The notes under the pieces: model-generated | Database searches by the model: none | The model's input: the letters and a program-made list of their open reading frames with translations, nothing else | Told to the model about the DNA's origin: nothing | Virus record (IMG/VR): IMGVR_UViG_3300025127_000017 | Coordinates: 64,001 to 90,867 of that record | Direction: 5' to 3' (one strand) | Length of the DNA stretch: 26,867 nt | From: a virus | Program-made: the position numbers and the translations under genes | In this document: piece by piece, positions 19,595 through 26,867 of the stretch | Position numbering within the stretch: position 1 is the stretch's first letter | Layout of the letters: each line of letters starts with the position of its first letter

Positions 19595-21105
19595 TTTTAT
19601 TCGGAGATGAAGTAAAGAAGAAGTTAATGGAAGGAATTAATCTTGTTGCTAATACGGTTAAACCAACATTAGGCCCACAAGCAAGAACAGTTATTTTGCA
19701 AGGTAATCCTCCAGTTGTAATCAACGATGGAGTAACAATCGCAAAGTATGTAAATTCTGAGGACGCTTTTGTTAATATGGGTATTCAGTTAGTTCAGAAT
19801 ATTGCATCAAAGGCTCAAGATACTTCTGGAGATGGAACTACAACGGCTTGTGTTTTAGCACAGGCTCTTTGTCAAAACATTCTTGATAATGGAGAAATGT
19901 ATAACCTTCATCAATTAAGGCGAGAATTACTTCTTGCTCAACGAAAAGTTGTTCAGTATTTGGAAGAAACTGCCAAAGCAATTAATGAAGACAATGTATT
20001 CGATATTGCCATGATTGCATCAAACAATGATGAGAGTATGGCTATTATCATCAGCGATGCAGTAAAGACTGTTGGTAAAGAAGGTATTGTTGCAGTAGAG
20101 GAATCTAAAACAAATAAGACTTATCTTGAAGTAAAAGAAGGCATTGAACTAGATGAAGGCTATCTAAGTCATCTTATGGCAAACACTGAAAATGGTGAAG
20201 CAGTATTTGAGAACCCTCTTATCTTTATGTCGAATCTAAACATTCGTAACTTTAAAGATATTTTACCAGTTCTTGAAATTTCTTCTGCACAAAGCCGACC
20301 ATTGTTAATTATGTGTAAAGGTATGGAGGGTTCAGCATTAAATAATCTTATTGCTAACGTGGTTGCAAATACGATTCAATGTGCTGCTATTCTTGCACCT
20401 AATTTTGGTGACGCACAAATTGATGAATTAGGAGATATTCAATCATTAGTCGGAGGTAAAGTATTTACTTCTGAAGCAAAGGATGACCCTCAATTAGTTT
20501 CATTAACAGAACTTGGAAGTTGCTTGAGGGTTGTGGTGTCGAAGGAGAGAACTATTCTGATTGGCGGAGAAGGTAATCCAAAAGATAAAATCGCTCAACT
20601 AAGGGGCAGTATCGAGGAAGCAAAGGGTATTGACAAAGCAAGATTGAAGCGACGATTGGCACGTTTAGCGGGTGGCGTTGCCATTATTCATGTTGGTGCT
20701 GGTTCAACCGTTGAATTGAGAGAAACAAAGGAAAGACTCGATGATGCTCTAAATGCAACTAAATCTGCGTTAAAGGGAGGAATTATCATTGGTGGCGGAA
20801 AATCATTGTATAATGCAAGAAAAGTCTTAGACATCGAACAAAAGGGAGATTTTATTGTGTATAAATCTTTAACTGCTCCTTTGCAAGCATTAGTAGAAAA
20901 TGCAGGAATTAGCATTGATAGATACGATGCGCTTCTTGATGATAATAGAGATATGGGTATTAATATGGTAACAGGTGTTTCTTGTGATTTAAGAGAAGCG
21001 GGAATCTTTGACCCCGTTCTTGTAACAATAGGGAGTTTTGATGCAGCCATGTCAATCGCAAACCTTTTCTTGACTACTGACGTAGCAGTATTGATGGGGG
21101 AATAA
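19591..21105 (+). CDS. groL: GroEL-like group I chaperonin (504 aa)
   Basis: ATP-driven protein-folding ring subunit. ATP-site motifs are present: TLGP (26-29), DGVTIAK (46-52) and DTSGDGTTTA (77-86). The apical domain (GYLSHLM...FENPLIFMSNLNIRNFKDILPVLE, in part) and the second equatorial part (ARLAGGVAIIHVGAGSTVE, ALKGGIIIGGG) follow in order, ending MSIANLFLTTDVAVLMGE. It is clearly GroEL/HSP60, not an archaeal thermosome. At 504 residues it is about 40 shorter than bacterial GroEL and lacks the GGM tail. A short GroES-like gene lies just upstream. It probably folds viral structural proteins. Confidence 0.95.
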   Translation: MILFGDEVKKKLMEGINLVANTVKPTLGPQARTVILQGNPPVVINDGVTIAKYVNSEDAFVNMGIQLVQNIASKAQDTSGDGTTTACVLAQALCQNILDNGEMYNLHQLRRELLLAQRKVVQYLEETAKAINEDNVFDIAMIASNNDESMAIIISDAVKTVGKEGIVAVEESKTNKTYLEVKEGIELDEGYLSHLMANTENGEAVFENPLIFMSNLNIRNFKDILPVLEISSAQSRPLLIMCKGMEGSALNNLIANVVANTIQCAAILAPNFGDAQIDELGDIQSLVGGKVFTSEAKDDPQLVSLTELGSCLRVVVSKERTILIGGEGNPKDKIAQLRGSIEEAKGIDKARLKRRLARLAGGVAIIHVGAGSTVELRETKERLDDALNATKSALKGGIIIGGGKSLYNARKVLDIEQKGDFIVYKSLTAPLQALVENAGISIDRYDALLDDNRDMGINMVTGVSCDLREAGIFDPVLVTIGSFDAAMSIANLFLTTDVAVLMGE

Positions 21106-21106
21106 A

Positions 21107-21229
21107 ATGGAGGATAGATTAATTAATGTATGTGCTGATGCTATTACCCTTTTGCACGTATTAGGACATCCTAATTTAGCAAATACCTTACAGGAAAGAG
21201 TTAATGCAATTATGGGGGTTCATGAATGA
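21107..21229 (+). CDS. Small helical protein (40 aa, unknown)
   Basis: ATG 21107 is two bases after the GroEL stop, preceded by GGGGGAATAAA. The peptide (MEDRLINVCADAITLLHVLG) is helical. Its stop overlaps the next start as ATGA. No family is recognised. Confidence 0.55.
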   Translation: MEDRLINVCADAITLLHVLGHPNLANTLQERVNAIMGVHE

Positions 21230-21621
21230 AAAGAGCAATTACTGTAACTTTACCTGCACCACATAAAGCACAGGTAAAATGTCCAATCTGTAAAGGAAAC
21301 AAATGCATTGTATGTAATATGACAGGTTCATTAAAGATTGATGTTGCACCTAAGATACCGATTCAAAGAGCGCATATTATAAAATATGTTTTTGAAAATA
21401 TGCACACCGTTGCAAATGAATTAACTCTTAAGTATGGTCTTGTTCCAGAAATAGGAACTAAAGAAGTATTAGAGATTAATGAAGGTCAATTTGAAATTGT
21501 TCAAATTTCGTCACTAGGCGGTGCTTGTTGGGTTGTAAATCGTTTGGATGATTTAGATACCCCTAGATACTTTACTTCCGCAAAGGAACTTGAAAAGTTT
21601 AAACAGGGGTGGATGAATTGA
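21226..21621 (+). CDS. Zinc-knuckle protein (131 aa)
   Basis: ATG 21226 overlaps the upstream stop as ATGA. The N-terminal region has CPICKGNKCIVCNMTGS (19-35), a tight CxxC-x4-CxxC cluster like a DnaJ-type zinc knuckle. A mixed alpha/beta domain follows (HTVANELTLKYGLVPE, FEIVQISSLGGACWVV). No further family is recognised. The last 13 bases overlap the PC4-like gene. Confidence 0.65.
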   Translation: MKRAITVTLPAPHKAQVKCPICKGNKCIVCNMTGSLKIDVAPKIPIQRAHIIKYVFENMHTVANELTLKYGLVPEIGTKEVLEINEGQFEIVQISSLGGACWVVNRLDDLDTPRYFTSAKELEKFKQGWMN

Positions 21622-21827
21622 CAGATGAATTTAATTTAATTGGTAGAATTGTTAGAGATTCTAACAATGAAGTTTTGATTAAAAGAGGAACATACTGGAA
21701 TGTTGATGTTCTGGATATTAGATGGTTTAACAATGATAAACCATCAAGGAAAGGCATTCGATTGAATGCAGAAGAAGCAAAAATATTATACGATATATTA
21801 AGGAGAGAGTTTAATGAAGAGAACTAG
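21609..21827 (+). CDS. PC4-like single-stranded DNA-binding / transcription coactivator (72 aa)
   Basis: The region WNVDVLDIRWFNNDKPSRKGIRLNAEEAKILYDIL matches the PC4/p15 core in order: strands with a DIR motif, a basic loop (KPSRKGI), then a helix after an LNAEEA turn (given here in overlapping parts). PC4 proteins bind melted DNA and aid transcription and replication. The start is GTG 21609 or TTG 21618; GGGGTGGATGAA is the only good ribosome site and favours 21618. It is a minimal domain without an N-terminal extension. Confidence 0.55.
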   Translation: MDELTDEFNLIGRIVRDSNNEVLIKRGTYWNVDVLDIRWFNNDKPSRKGIRLNAEEAKILYDILRREFNEEN

Positions 21828-22104
21828 AATAAGTGAAGTGCAAGCAAAAAATGCACTAAGAAAAGCAAATCCCGATAGACAATATGCTTATGGGTCATAT
21901 GGTAGATTCAGAAGATATTCTGGAAATCTAATTGATTTATTTGCTATGATTGTTGAAAGGAGAATGGATAAACCTGCAAATAGTGGAAGAGGTTGTAGGG
22001 TAACTCCTGAACATATTGAAAATTCATATGCTAAATTACAAAAGGTAGTTTATGATTTACTTTTGAATATTGAAATGCAAGCCTATGGAGATGAAGAAGA
22101 ATGA
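21814..22104 (+). CDS. Hypothetical basic protein (96 aa)
   Basis: ATG 21814 follows AAGGAGAGAGTTTA within the end of the PC4-like gene. The N-terminal half is rich in Arg, Lys and Tyr (KRTRISEVQAKNALRKANPD, YGRFRRYSG); the rest is helical and ends GDEEE, coupling to the next gene. Nucleic-acid binding is plausible. No family is recognised. Confidence 0.6.
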   Translation: MKRTRISEVQAKNALRKANPDRQYAYGSYGRFRRYSGNLIDLFAMIVERRMDKPANSGRGCRVTPEHIENSYAKLQKVVYDLLLNIEMQAYGDEEE

Positions 22105-22448
22105 GTAATAAACTATACTTAATTGCAAACAACGATAAAAAGTTTGCATCATGGTGCAAAGAAAAGCGGAAGAAACTAGATGGAGTATTTCTTGACAGTT
22201 TTAATATGAATGCTCAAGAGATTCGATATGCGAACTATTTTGCAAGAGCATCGTTTATTTGTTATTGGGAAATACAACTTAATGGTTCATTAGCAAAACT
22301 AGCACCTGCAATAACACAAGCAACTTTAATTCATGTAATGCATAGGCTTCTTGAAAAAGATAAGCAACATGAAGCAGAAGTTGTTTCTATGATGATGACT
22401 AATTTCCTAAGACTATTACAGGAGATTGATTCAGATGAAGAAGAATGA
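22101..22448 (+). CDS. Hypothetical protein (115 aa)
   Basis: ATG 22101 overlaps the previous stop as ATGA after GGAGATGAAGAAGA. The protein has a basic start, a middle rich in Ala and aromatics (ANYFARASFICYWEIQLNG) and a helical C-terminal region ending in SDEEE. No family is recognised. Confidence 0.6.
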   Translation: MSNKLYLIANNDKKFASWCKEKRKKLDGVFLDSFNMNAQEIRYANYFARASFICYWEIQLNGSLAKLAPAITQATLIHVMHRLLEKDKQHEAEVVSMMMTNFLRLLQEIDSDEEE

Positions 22449-22662
22449 TTGGATATACTTAGCGAATGCTATGTGGGAATATTCAGAAAAACACGAAGGA
22501 AGAGTTAGCCAATTACTCAAACAATTGGTAAAAGAAGTAAATAAAAATAAGGAAGTGATGATAGATGACAATGAAACAATTAGCGAGACTACTGGAAGCG
22601 AGCGAGTTTATGACTCCAACTCAAGCGGTAACATTTCTTTCAAGGGAAATGGAGAATTTTGA
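22435..22662 (+). CDS. Hypothetical protein overlapping the ligase start (75 aa)
   Basis: ATG 22435 (MKKNDWIYLANAMWEYS) lies within the end of the previous gene, with AGGAG about ten bases upstream. The first 43 residues look like a real helical protein. The last 32 (Ser/Gly/Asn-rich) are read from the same 98 bases as the ligase N-terminus. Either the overlap is real or the working gene is shorter, so confidence is moderate. Confidence 0.45.
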   Translation: MKKNDWIYLANAMWEYSEKHEGRVSQLLKQLVKEVNKNKEVMIDDNETISETTGSERVYDSNSSGNISFKGNGEF

Positions 22663-24085
22663 AGATAAGAAAACATTGTTTAGTATTCTTTCTCAAGACT
22701 TAGTATCAAACAATATTGGTTTGGCTAAGGCTAAGAAGTGGATGGCTAAGGTTTATGATGTATTTGAATCTGAAATTCAAACAGAATATGATTCCTATGG
22801 AGATTTAGGAGAAGCGATGTATTGGGTAGATTCTTCTAACAAAGAAAACACTTATACTATCAAAACCTTCAAGACTCTTTTAGAACTTGATTGTTCTAAT
22901 ATTGTATCTAATTCGTTTGACCTAATTCAAGAACACATATACAATATGTCTGATATTGAAGTAAAGTGGTTTATTCGATACTGGCTAAGAACTAGTCGTA
23001 ATGGTATTCAAACTTCAACACTACAAAAGGTATTAGCAAAGCACTATGGAAAGAAAATATCAGAAGTAAAGAAGCATTGTAACTTCAATACTCTTAGTGA
23101 TGTTATCTCATATTATGAGATGAATGAAGAACCGCCAATGAATTTAACTCATGGTAGTTTTATTAAACCAATGTTGGCTAAAGCCCTACCTATGAAACAA
23201 TGGCCTGATAGTAAGATTATTGATTTTAAATATGACGGTAATCGCTATCAAATCCATAAGAGTAAGGATAGCGTTATTATCTTTAATAGGAAAGGAAAAA
23301 TTGTTACAGAACAATTTACCGATGTAGCAGAAGTAGTTAGAAACTATGAGGTTGATGAACTTATTTTGGATGGTGAAATCTATCCTATACTTGAGGGCGG
23401 TTCACCCGCACCACATTCCAAATTAGGAACAAGGGTGCATTCTAAGGATAAAGCAGATGCAATCTCTAAGTGTCCTGTAAAGTGGGTCATGTTTGATTGT
23501 TTGAAGTATGATGGTGTTACTATTATGAATTTGCCTTATTGGCATAGATTAGAGTTCATTAAACGCTTACCCGACCAAGCCGAGCGTTCAACAACTGATG
23601 TAATGGCTTTCTACAATAAAGCAATCAATGAAGGCTTTGAAGGTATTATTGTAAAAGATGCAGATGCGCCTTATGAATCTGGTAAAAGGTCAAAATATTG
23701 GGCTAAGTATAAACCACCTCTAATTGATTTAGATGTGGTTATTATTTCAGCAAAGTATGGTGATGGTAAGAACTCAAATGTATTTGCCACATTTGAAATT
23801 GCAGTAAAATCGGATAATGGTTTTACTTCTGTTGGATGGTGTGGAAGTGGTTTCACAGATGTTCAATTAATTACATTAACAAATACTCTAAGAAAGAATG
23901 TTGAATCATTTAAGGATGGAACATATCATTTCTTACCTAGAGTAGTTTTAGAAATTAGGGCTGATTTAGTCAGCAAAGACGCAAAGGGTAATCTTTCTCT
24001 CAGATTCCCTCGATGCAAAAGAATTAGAGAGGATAAGTTTGTAAGCGATATAGACACAATAAAAAGAATGGAGGAATTAGCATGA
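22565..24085 (+). CDS. lig: ATP-dependent DNA ligase (506 aa)
   Basis: It seals nicks by transferring AMP from a lysine to the DNA 5' phosphate. The N-terminal DNA-binding domain covers about 1-195. The adenylation motif is K222-Y-D-G-N-R. Next come ILDGEIYPI (motif III), VMFDCLKYDG, EGIIVKD (motif IV), YWAKYKP (motif V), and the OB domain ending RFPRCKRIREDK (motif VI). Domain order and length (506) fit archaeal and eukaryal replicative ligases, slightly trimmed from about 560. ATG 22565 follows GGAAGTGATGATAG. It probably joins Okazaki fragments for the virus together with the clamp loader. Confidence 0.95.
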   Translation: MTMKQLARLLEASEFMTPTQAVTFLSREMENFEDKKTLFSILSQDLVSNNIGLAKAKKWMAKVYDVFESEIQTEYDSYGDLGEAMYWVDSSNKENTYTIKTFKTLLELDCSNIVSNSFDLIQEHIYNMSDIEVKWFIRYWLRTSRNGIQTSTLQKVLAKHYGKKISEVKKHCNFNTLSDVISYYEMNEEPPMNLTHGSFIKPMLAKALPMKQWPDSKIIDFKYDGNRYQIHKSKDSVIIFNRKGKIVTEQFTDVAEVVRNYEVDELILDGEIYPILEGGSPAPHSKLGTRVHSKDKADAISKCPVKWVMFDCLKYDGVTIMNLPYWHRLEFIKRLPDQAERSTTDVMAFYNKAINEGFEGIIVKDADAPYESGKRSKYWAKYKPPLIDLDVVIISAKYGDGKNSNVFATFEIAVKSDNGFTSVGWCGSGFTDVQLITLTNTLRKNVESFKDGTYHFLPRVVLEIRADLVSKDAKGNLSLRFPRCKRIREDKFVSDIDTIKRMEELA

Positions 24086-24453
24086 CATACAGTAACAAAT
24101 ATATTAGTGATAGCAATGGTAGATGTTTTAAGATTTCAGCAATGACTGAAAAACAAATCGGTTTGTTTATTAAAGGAGAATATCATAAATTGAAGCACAT
24201 TAAAGAAAGATTAAATAGTCTTCATGACCGTCTTTTGATTCTTAGATTAGAACATACTCCTGATGCGGTTAAGCCCGATTTACGTAAAAAGATTATAAAG
24301 CATCTAAAATTAGGATTAAAGTCCGACCAAACACTACTGATAGAGAATCAAAGACTAATGGAAGTATTTAATCTCGCTCTAAAGGTTTTAGAACAAGAGG
24401 CCGATTTAGATGTAGTCAAGTCCGTATTGAAGCAGGGTGTTCAAAATGATTGA
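24082..24453 (+). CDS. Hypothetical helical protein (123 aa)
   Basis: ATG 24082 overlaps the ligase stop as ATGA after GGAGGAATTAGC. The product is mostly long amphipathic helix (KLKHIKERLNSLHDRLLILR, then a Leu-rich second helix), perhaps a coiled coil. No family is recognised. It overlaps the histone-fold gene by eight bases. Confidence 0.6.
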   Translation: MTYSNKYISDSNGRCFKISAMTEKQIGLFIKGEYHKLKHIKERLNSLHDRLLILRLEHTPDAVKPDLRKKIIKHLKLGLKSDQTLLIENQRLMEVFNLALKVLEQEADLDVVKSVLKQGVQND

Positions 24454-24907
24454 AAAGGGAAAACTAACTTTGATTGATGGTAATACCTACATGGTTATGA
24501 AGATTGAAGATGGGATGGCTCATCTAAAGGATATGGTTAATTCTAAAGGGCGACCAAGAAAAATGAGTGTTGAAAGAGTTCCTTACTTTAATGAAGATGG
24601 AGAATTTGTTGTTCCCGAAGTCAAATCATTACCTAAGTTCAATGTATCTGGTAAAATATCATTAAGGGCGATGGTTAAGGAATATACAGATATGTCAGTA
24701 TCAAGAGATTTTATAGGTTTTCTCAAACTTTGGATTGAAGGAGCAATAGAAGATTTAGTAATCGGTGCAGAAGAAAATGCTAAAGAGAAGAACCATTCAT
24801 CCCTTACTGCGGGGCATCTGTATTGGTGGGAAATGCATCCTTCTCAATCAACAAGCGGTTATTGGCCTTCGCAAATACAACACATGAGGGAATTAAATGA
24901 TGAGTGA
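24446..24907 (+). CDS. Histone-fold protein with N-terminal SH3-like segment (153 aa)
   Basis: Residues about 69-128 align by eye with archaeal histones: SLRAMVKEYTDMSVSRDF (helix 1 and loop), a long helix LKLWIEGAIEDLVIGAEENA, then KNHSSLTAGHL matching RKTIKAEDI before helix 3. Before it lies a beta-rich stretch of about 45 residues (LIDGNTYMVMKIEDGMAHLK), like a small SH3-type barrel. After it is a Trp/Gln-rich tail. Histone-fold pairs bind DNA or form TAF/NF-Y-like regulators. ATG 24446 follows GCAGGGTGTTCAAA. The extra domains make it unlike a plain archaeal histone (about 68 aa). Confidence 0.65.
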   Translation: MIEKGKLTLIDGNTYMVMKIEDGMAHLKDMVNSKGRPRKMSVERVPYFNEDGEFVVPEVKSLPKFNVSGKISLRAMVKEYTDMSVSRDFIGFLKLWIEGAIEDLVIGAEENAKEKNHSSLTAGHLYWWEMHPSQSTSGYWPSQIQHMRELNDE

Positions 24908-25268
24908 TTTAGAAGTCTTTCTTGAGGAAAATCAAGAGGCTACTGAATTTATTTTTAATACTGATTCTTTAATCAGTCAAGAAGTAGGAACTGCTTTTAG
25001 AATTGCACTGCAATTGGCTTTGAATGTAAATGATGTAATATTGTTAGATGAACAGGCTATGGGATTTACATATGAAGTAGAAGAAGATTTGCCATATGAT
25101 TTAAAAGAAGAAGATATGCGATATAAATTTATGTTACATTTTGTTATAGGTGTTATTGCCATCGAACAGATGGAATTACTAAGGCAAGTATTAGAAATGG
25201 GATTAGTTGAAATGAATATTAACTATGACTTTGTAGAAATCAAAACTATTCAACAGAGTGGTGAATGA
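24900..25268 (+). CDS. Hypothetical acidic protein (122 aa)
   Basis: It starts at ATG 24900 (or the adjacent ATG 24897) inside the end of the histone-fold gene, after GAGGGAATTAA. The product is very acidic (SDLEVFLEENQEATEFIF, VEEDLPYDLKEEDMRY) with hydrophobic helices, and would suit a partner or DNA mimic, but no family is recognised. Confidence 0.6.
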   Translation: MSDLEVFLEENQEATEFIFNTDSLISQEVGTAFRIALQLALNVNDVILLDEQAMGFTYEVEEDLPYDLKEEDMRYKFMLHFVIGVIAIEQMELLRQVLEMGLVEMNINYDFVEIKTIQQSGE

Positions 25269-25269
25269 A

Positions 25270-25668
25270 ATGTTCTCTAAAGATATGTTAATAGGAATTA
25301 TTTTAAGTTGTTCAAAGTTTGATTTACATTTAAGCAGATGCGATAAATCTAAGATTGGATATAGAGTTCGACTAAGATTAAATATTCGAGGTAATAAGGA
25401 TTTTCTTCTAGCAATAGAAAGAACACTATTACAGTACGAAATAGAAAGCACATTCAAAGAAGAAGAACACAAAACAAGACCAAGACCTATTCTTAAGATT
25501 GGTGGTATTTTGAATCTGTATAAGTTATCTGAAATTATTCCAGATGCTTTACCAGACTTAAGAGGTGAATGGTCTGAAGTAAGAAAAGCAATTGATATTG
25601 TTGCAAATAAACAACACCTCACATTAGAGGGAATGGAACAATTGTTTGAATTGAAAGGGGTAATTTAA
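25270..25668 (+). CDS. Degenerate single-domain LAGLIDADG-like protein (132 aa)
   Basis: ATG 25270 follows GAGTGGTGAATGAA. The strand pattern RVRLRLNIRGNKDFLLAIE, then RPILKIGGILNLYKL, then HLTLEGMEQLFELK resembles the core of LAGLIDADG homing endonucleases (the later 'NKxHLTxEG' region is typical). The helix that normally holds the LAGLIDADG motif reads MLIGIILSCSKF, with no acidic residue at the metal-binding position. It is therefore probably not a nuclease and may act as a DNA-binding protein. The assignment is tentative. Confidence 0.45.
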   Translation: MFSKDMLIGIILSCSKFDLHLSRCDKSKIGYRVRLRLNIRGNKDFLLAIERTLLQYEIESTFKEEEHKTRPRPILKIGGILNLYKLSEIIPDALPDLRGEWSEVRKAIDIVANKQHLTLEGMEQLFELKGVI

Positions 25669-26525
25669 TGGGATTAACTAATATGAATAAGAATAGACCA
25701 ATACTAATAACAGGAAAAACAGGGACAGGAAAATCAACAAAGGCTTTAACGTTTGTAAAAGAACCTTTGATATTCTATGCAAATGAAATAGAAGTCAAGG
25801 ATATTTTTGCTATTGACATTGATAGTGGCATCATTATTGAAGATGTTCACTACAAGCCTAGAAAAGATGACATCCTGTATGTTATTAGAAATTACAAAGG
25901 TCAAGTGGTTTTGACTTCTATTAATGAGAAAAGCGTTCCTAAAGAAATTAAGTCTCTTTGTCAAATCAAAAGAGCAGGTTCTAAGAAATACTTATCTGAG
26001 TCAATTAAAGAACTTGCTCCTAGAAGTGAAGAACCATTTACCTTTGAGAGAGATACATACTCTTTGGTAATGGAATATCTTAAACAGACTGATAGAGATT
26101 TAGTTTGTAAATTGCTTATCTATAACAAACCATCAGATACACAAATATTAACATGGCTAGCAGAAAATATGCATCCTAATAAATTAATTTTTGTTGATGG
26201 TGTAGTTAAGAGAAGATGGAATCAAAGATACTTTTATGAAATGTTGGCCTATACCCATCAAGGTAAAACCTTTGGCAGAATCAATATGCCAAAAAGAGGA
26301 ACTTATTCTAAGATTCCTTATTTGGCTAGAAAACTAGGAATTAAAAATTCCGATACAAGAATACTTAAACAGTTATTGAAGGATGATGAGTTTAAGAACC
26401 ATACTATGAAACGGTTGAATAATACCGATTGTAGAATGTTAGGTTTAGAAAAGCCTAGAAAGAAAAGAAACGCTCCTATTAAATTGGAGATAAAGAATTT
26501 AAATGATTATTTTAATGGTGAATAA
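25668..26525 (+). CDS. rfcL: Replication factor C large-subunit-like clamp loader (285 aa)
   Basis: AAA+ ATPase: Walker A GKTGTGKS near residues 16-23, a Walker-B-like GIIIEDVHY near 53-61, a region QVVLTSINEKSVPKEIKSLC like the RFC sensor-1 segment, then a helical collar. The C-terminus KNLNDYFNGE resembles the PCNA-binding box (Leu-x2-aromatic pair) that ends archaeal RFC-large. It is short (285 against about 480 aa). The gene for an RFC small subunit begins at 26841, which supports the call. It would load a sliding clamp for viral replication. Confidence 0.75.
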   Translation: MGLTNMNKNRPILITGKTGTGKSTKALTFVKEPLIFYANEIEVKDIFAIDIDSGIIIEDVHYKPRKDDILYVIRNYKGQVVLTSINEKSVPKEIKSLCQIKRAGSKKYLSESIKELAPRSEEPFTFERDTYSLVMEYLKQTDRDLVCKLLIYNKPSDTQILTWLAENMHPNKLIFVDGVVKRRWNQRYFYEMLAYTHQGKTFGRINMPKRGTYSKIPYLARKLGIKNSDTRILKQLLKDDEFKNHTMKRLNNTDCRMLGLEKPRKKRNAPIKLEIKNLNDYFNGE

Positions 26526-26526
26526 G

Positions 26527-26835
26527 ATGGTAAATAAAAGTGATTATCGGATGTTTGATGAAATGTTAATAGTTGTTTTTGGTCTTTCTCTTAAAAAGAC
26601 TAAAGAAATTAAAAAGATGAGAAAAAATCTTCCCAGAAATTTCATGCAAATGAAAATATGGAAAGTCTTGACGGAAGAACAGTTTAATTTACTATATGCT
26701 GTTCTTTATAACGAATCAATTGATATATTCATCAAATTGGCCATTCTTATGAATGAAGAATGGAAGGCTAGAAATAGAGATAAAATTAATGCGAGAAAAA
26801 GAAAACAACATCAAGAGAAAAAAAATAAAGAGTGA
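26527..26835 (+). CDS. Hypothetical basic protein between clamp-loader genes (102 aa)
   Basis: I chose ATG 26527 because GGTGAATAAG precedes it; an earlier in-frame ATG at 26503 lies inside the previous gene. The product is helical and very basic at its C-terminus (NKINARKRKQHQEKKNKE in part), so it probably binds DNA. It is placed between the RFC-large-like and RFC-small genes. No family is recognised. Confidence 0.6.
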   Translation: MVNKSDYRMFDEMLIVVFGLSLKKTKEIKKMRKNLPRNFMQMKIWKVLTEEQFNLLYAVLYNESIDIFIKLAILMNEEWKARNRDKINARKRKQHQEKKNKE

Positions 26836-26840
26836 TAAAT

Positions 26841-26867
26841 ATGTTATGGACAGAAAAATACAGACCA
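26841..26867 (+). CDS. rfcS: Replication factor C small subunit, 5' end only
   Basis: Only nine codons are in the window, MLWTEKYRP. This is the hallmark N-terminus of archaeal and eukaryal RFC small subunits (WxEKYRP), which contacts the adjacent subunit's ATP site. ATG 26841 follows GAGTGATAAAT. With the RFC-large-like gene just upstream, the virus seems to encode its own clamp loader. Confidence 0.85.

Noticed and set aside
20688-21050. Antisense reading frame within the GroEL-like gene
   Set aside because: It is the complement of conserved chaperonin codons; no promoter or ribosome site is visible.
25203-25622. Antisense reading frame of 139 codons across the LAGLIDADG-like gene
   Set aside because: All genes here run on the + strand with tight coupling; the antisense frame has no start signals.
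1-26867. CRISPR array, insertion sequence or integrase attachment site
   Set aside because: No regularly spaced direct repeats, transposase, integrase or tRNA-end duplication was seen.

Overview
This window looks like part of the genome of a tailed virus of an archaeon, most plausibly a marine one such as a magrovirus-like virus of Marine Group II (Poseidoniales). That host is inferred from gene content and was not tested by a search. Signs of an archaeal host are a transcription factor B, the start of a replication factor C small subunit (MLWTEKYRP) beside an RFC-large-like protein, an ATP-dependent DNA ligase, a histone-fold protein, TATA-box promoters and tRNA genes without encoded CCA. 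Signs of a virus are the very dense string of small overlapping genes and virus-type accessory enzymes (MazG-like hydrolase, class II ribonucleotide reductase, GroEL/GroES-like chaperonins). No capsid, portal, terminase or tail gene is visible.

Bases 1-4970 form a loose, AT-rich accessory region. It holds single-gene transcription units on both strands, each with a TATA box and most with a strong hairpin plus T-tract terminator. Three of these genes (1455-1961, 2796-3335, 4154-4633) are divergent paralogs of one unrecognised family. Two of the paralogs are bracketed by gene-specific inverted repeats placed at the mRNA 5' end and just after the stop codon. The two other genes (747-1226, 2220-2543) are bracketed by inverted copies of a CCATATGG-hairpin repeat. 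The gene-free stretch 3420-4100 is rich in TTAGAA motifs and AT palindromes and is a candidate replication origin.

From tRNA-Leu(UAA) at 4970 onward everything is on the + strand. A structured non-coding element follows the tRNA and recurs 3.4 kb downstream (5060-5230 and 8470-8625). Next come a UvrD-like helicase, small zinc-binding and unknown proteins, a winged-helix regulator, MazG, tRNA-Arg(UCU) and a ThiS-like ubiquitin-fold protein ending in GG-LY, then a strong terminator at 11884. The next block holds the B12-dependent ribonucleotide reductase, TFB, an E1/ThiF-like adenylyltransferase, a Myb/zinc-finger/coiled-coil protein, a JAMM peptidase, GroES- and GroEL-like proteins, a PC4-like protein, DNA ligase, a histone-fold protein and the clamp loader.

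Together the genes suggest a virus that makes its own dNTPs (NrdJ, MazG), replicates with archaeal-type machinery (helicase, ligase, RFC), redirects host transcription (TFB, PC4-like, winged-helix and histone-fold proteins), folds its proteins with a bacterial-type chaperonin, and carries a small ubiquitin-like activation/deconjugation set (Ubl, E1, JAMM). That last set and the two-copy structured RNA are the most interesting items.
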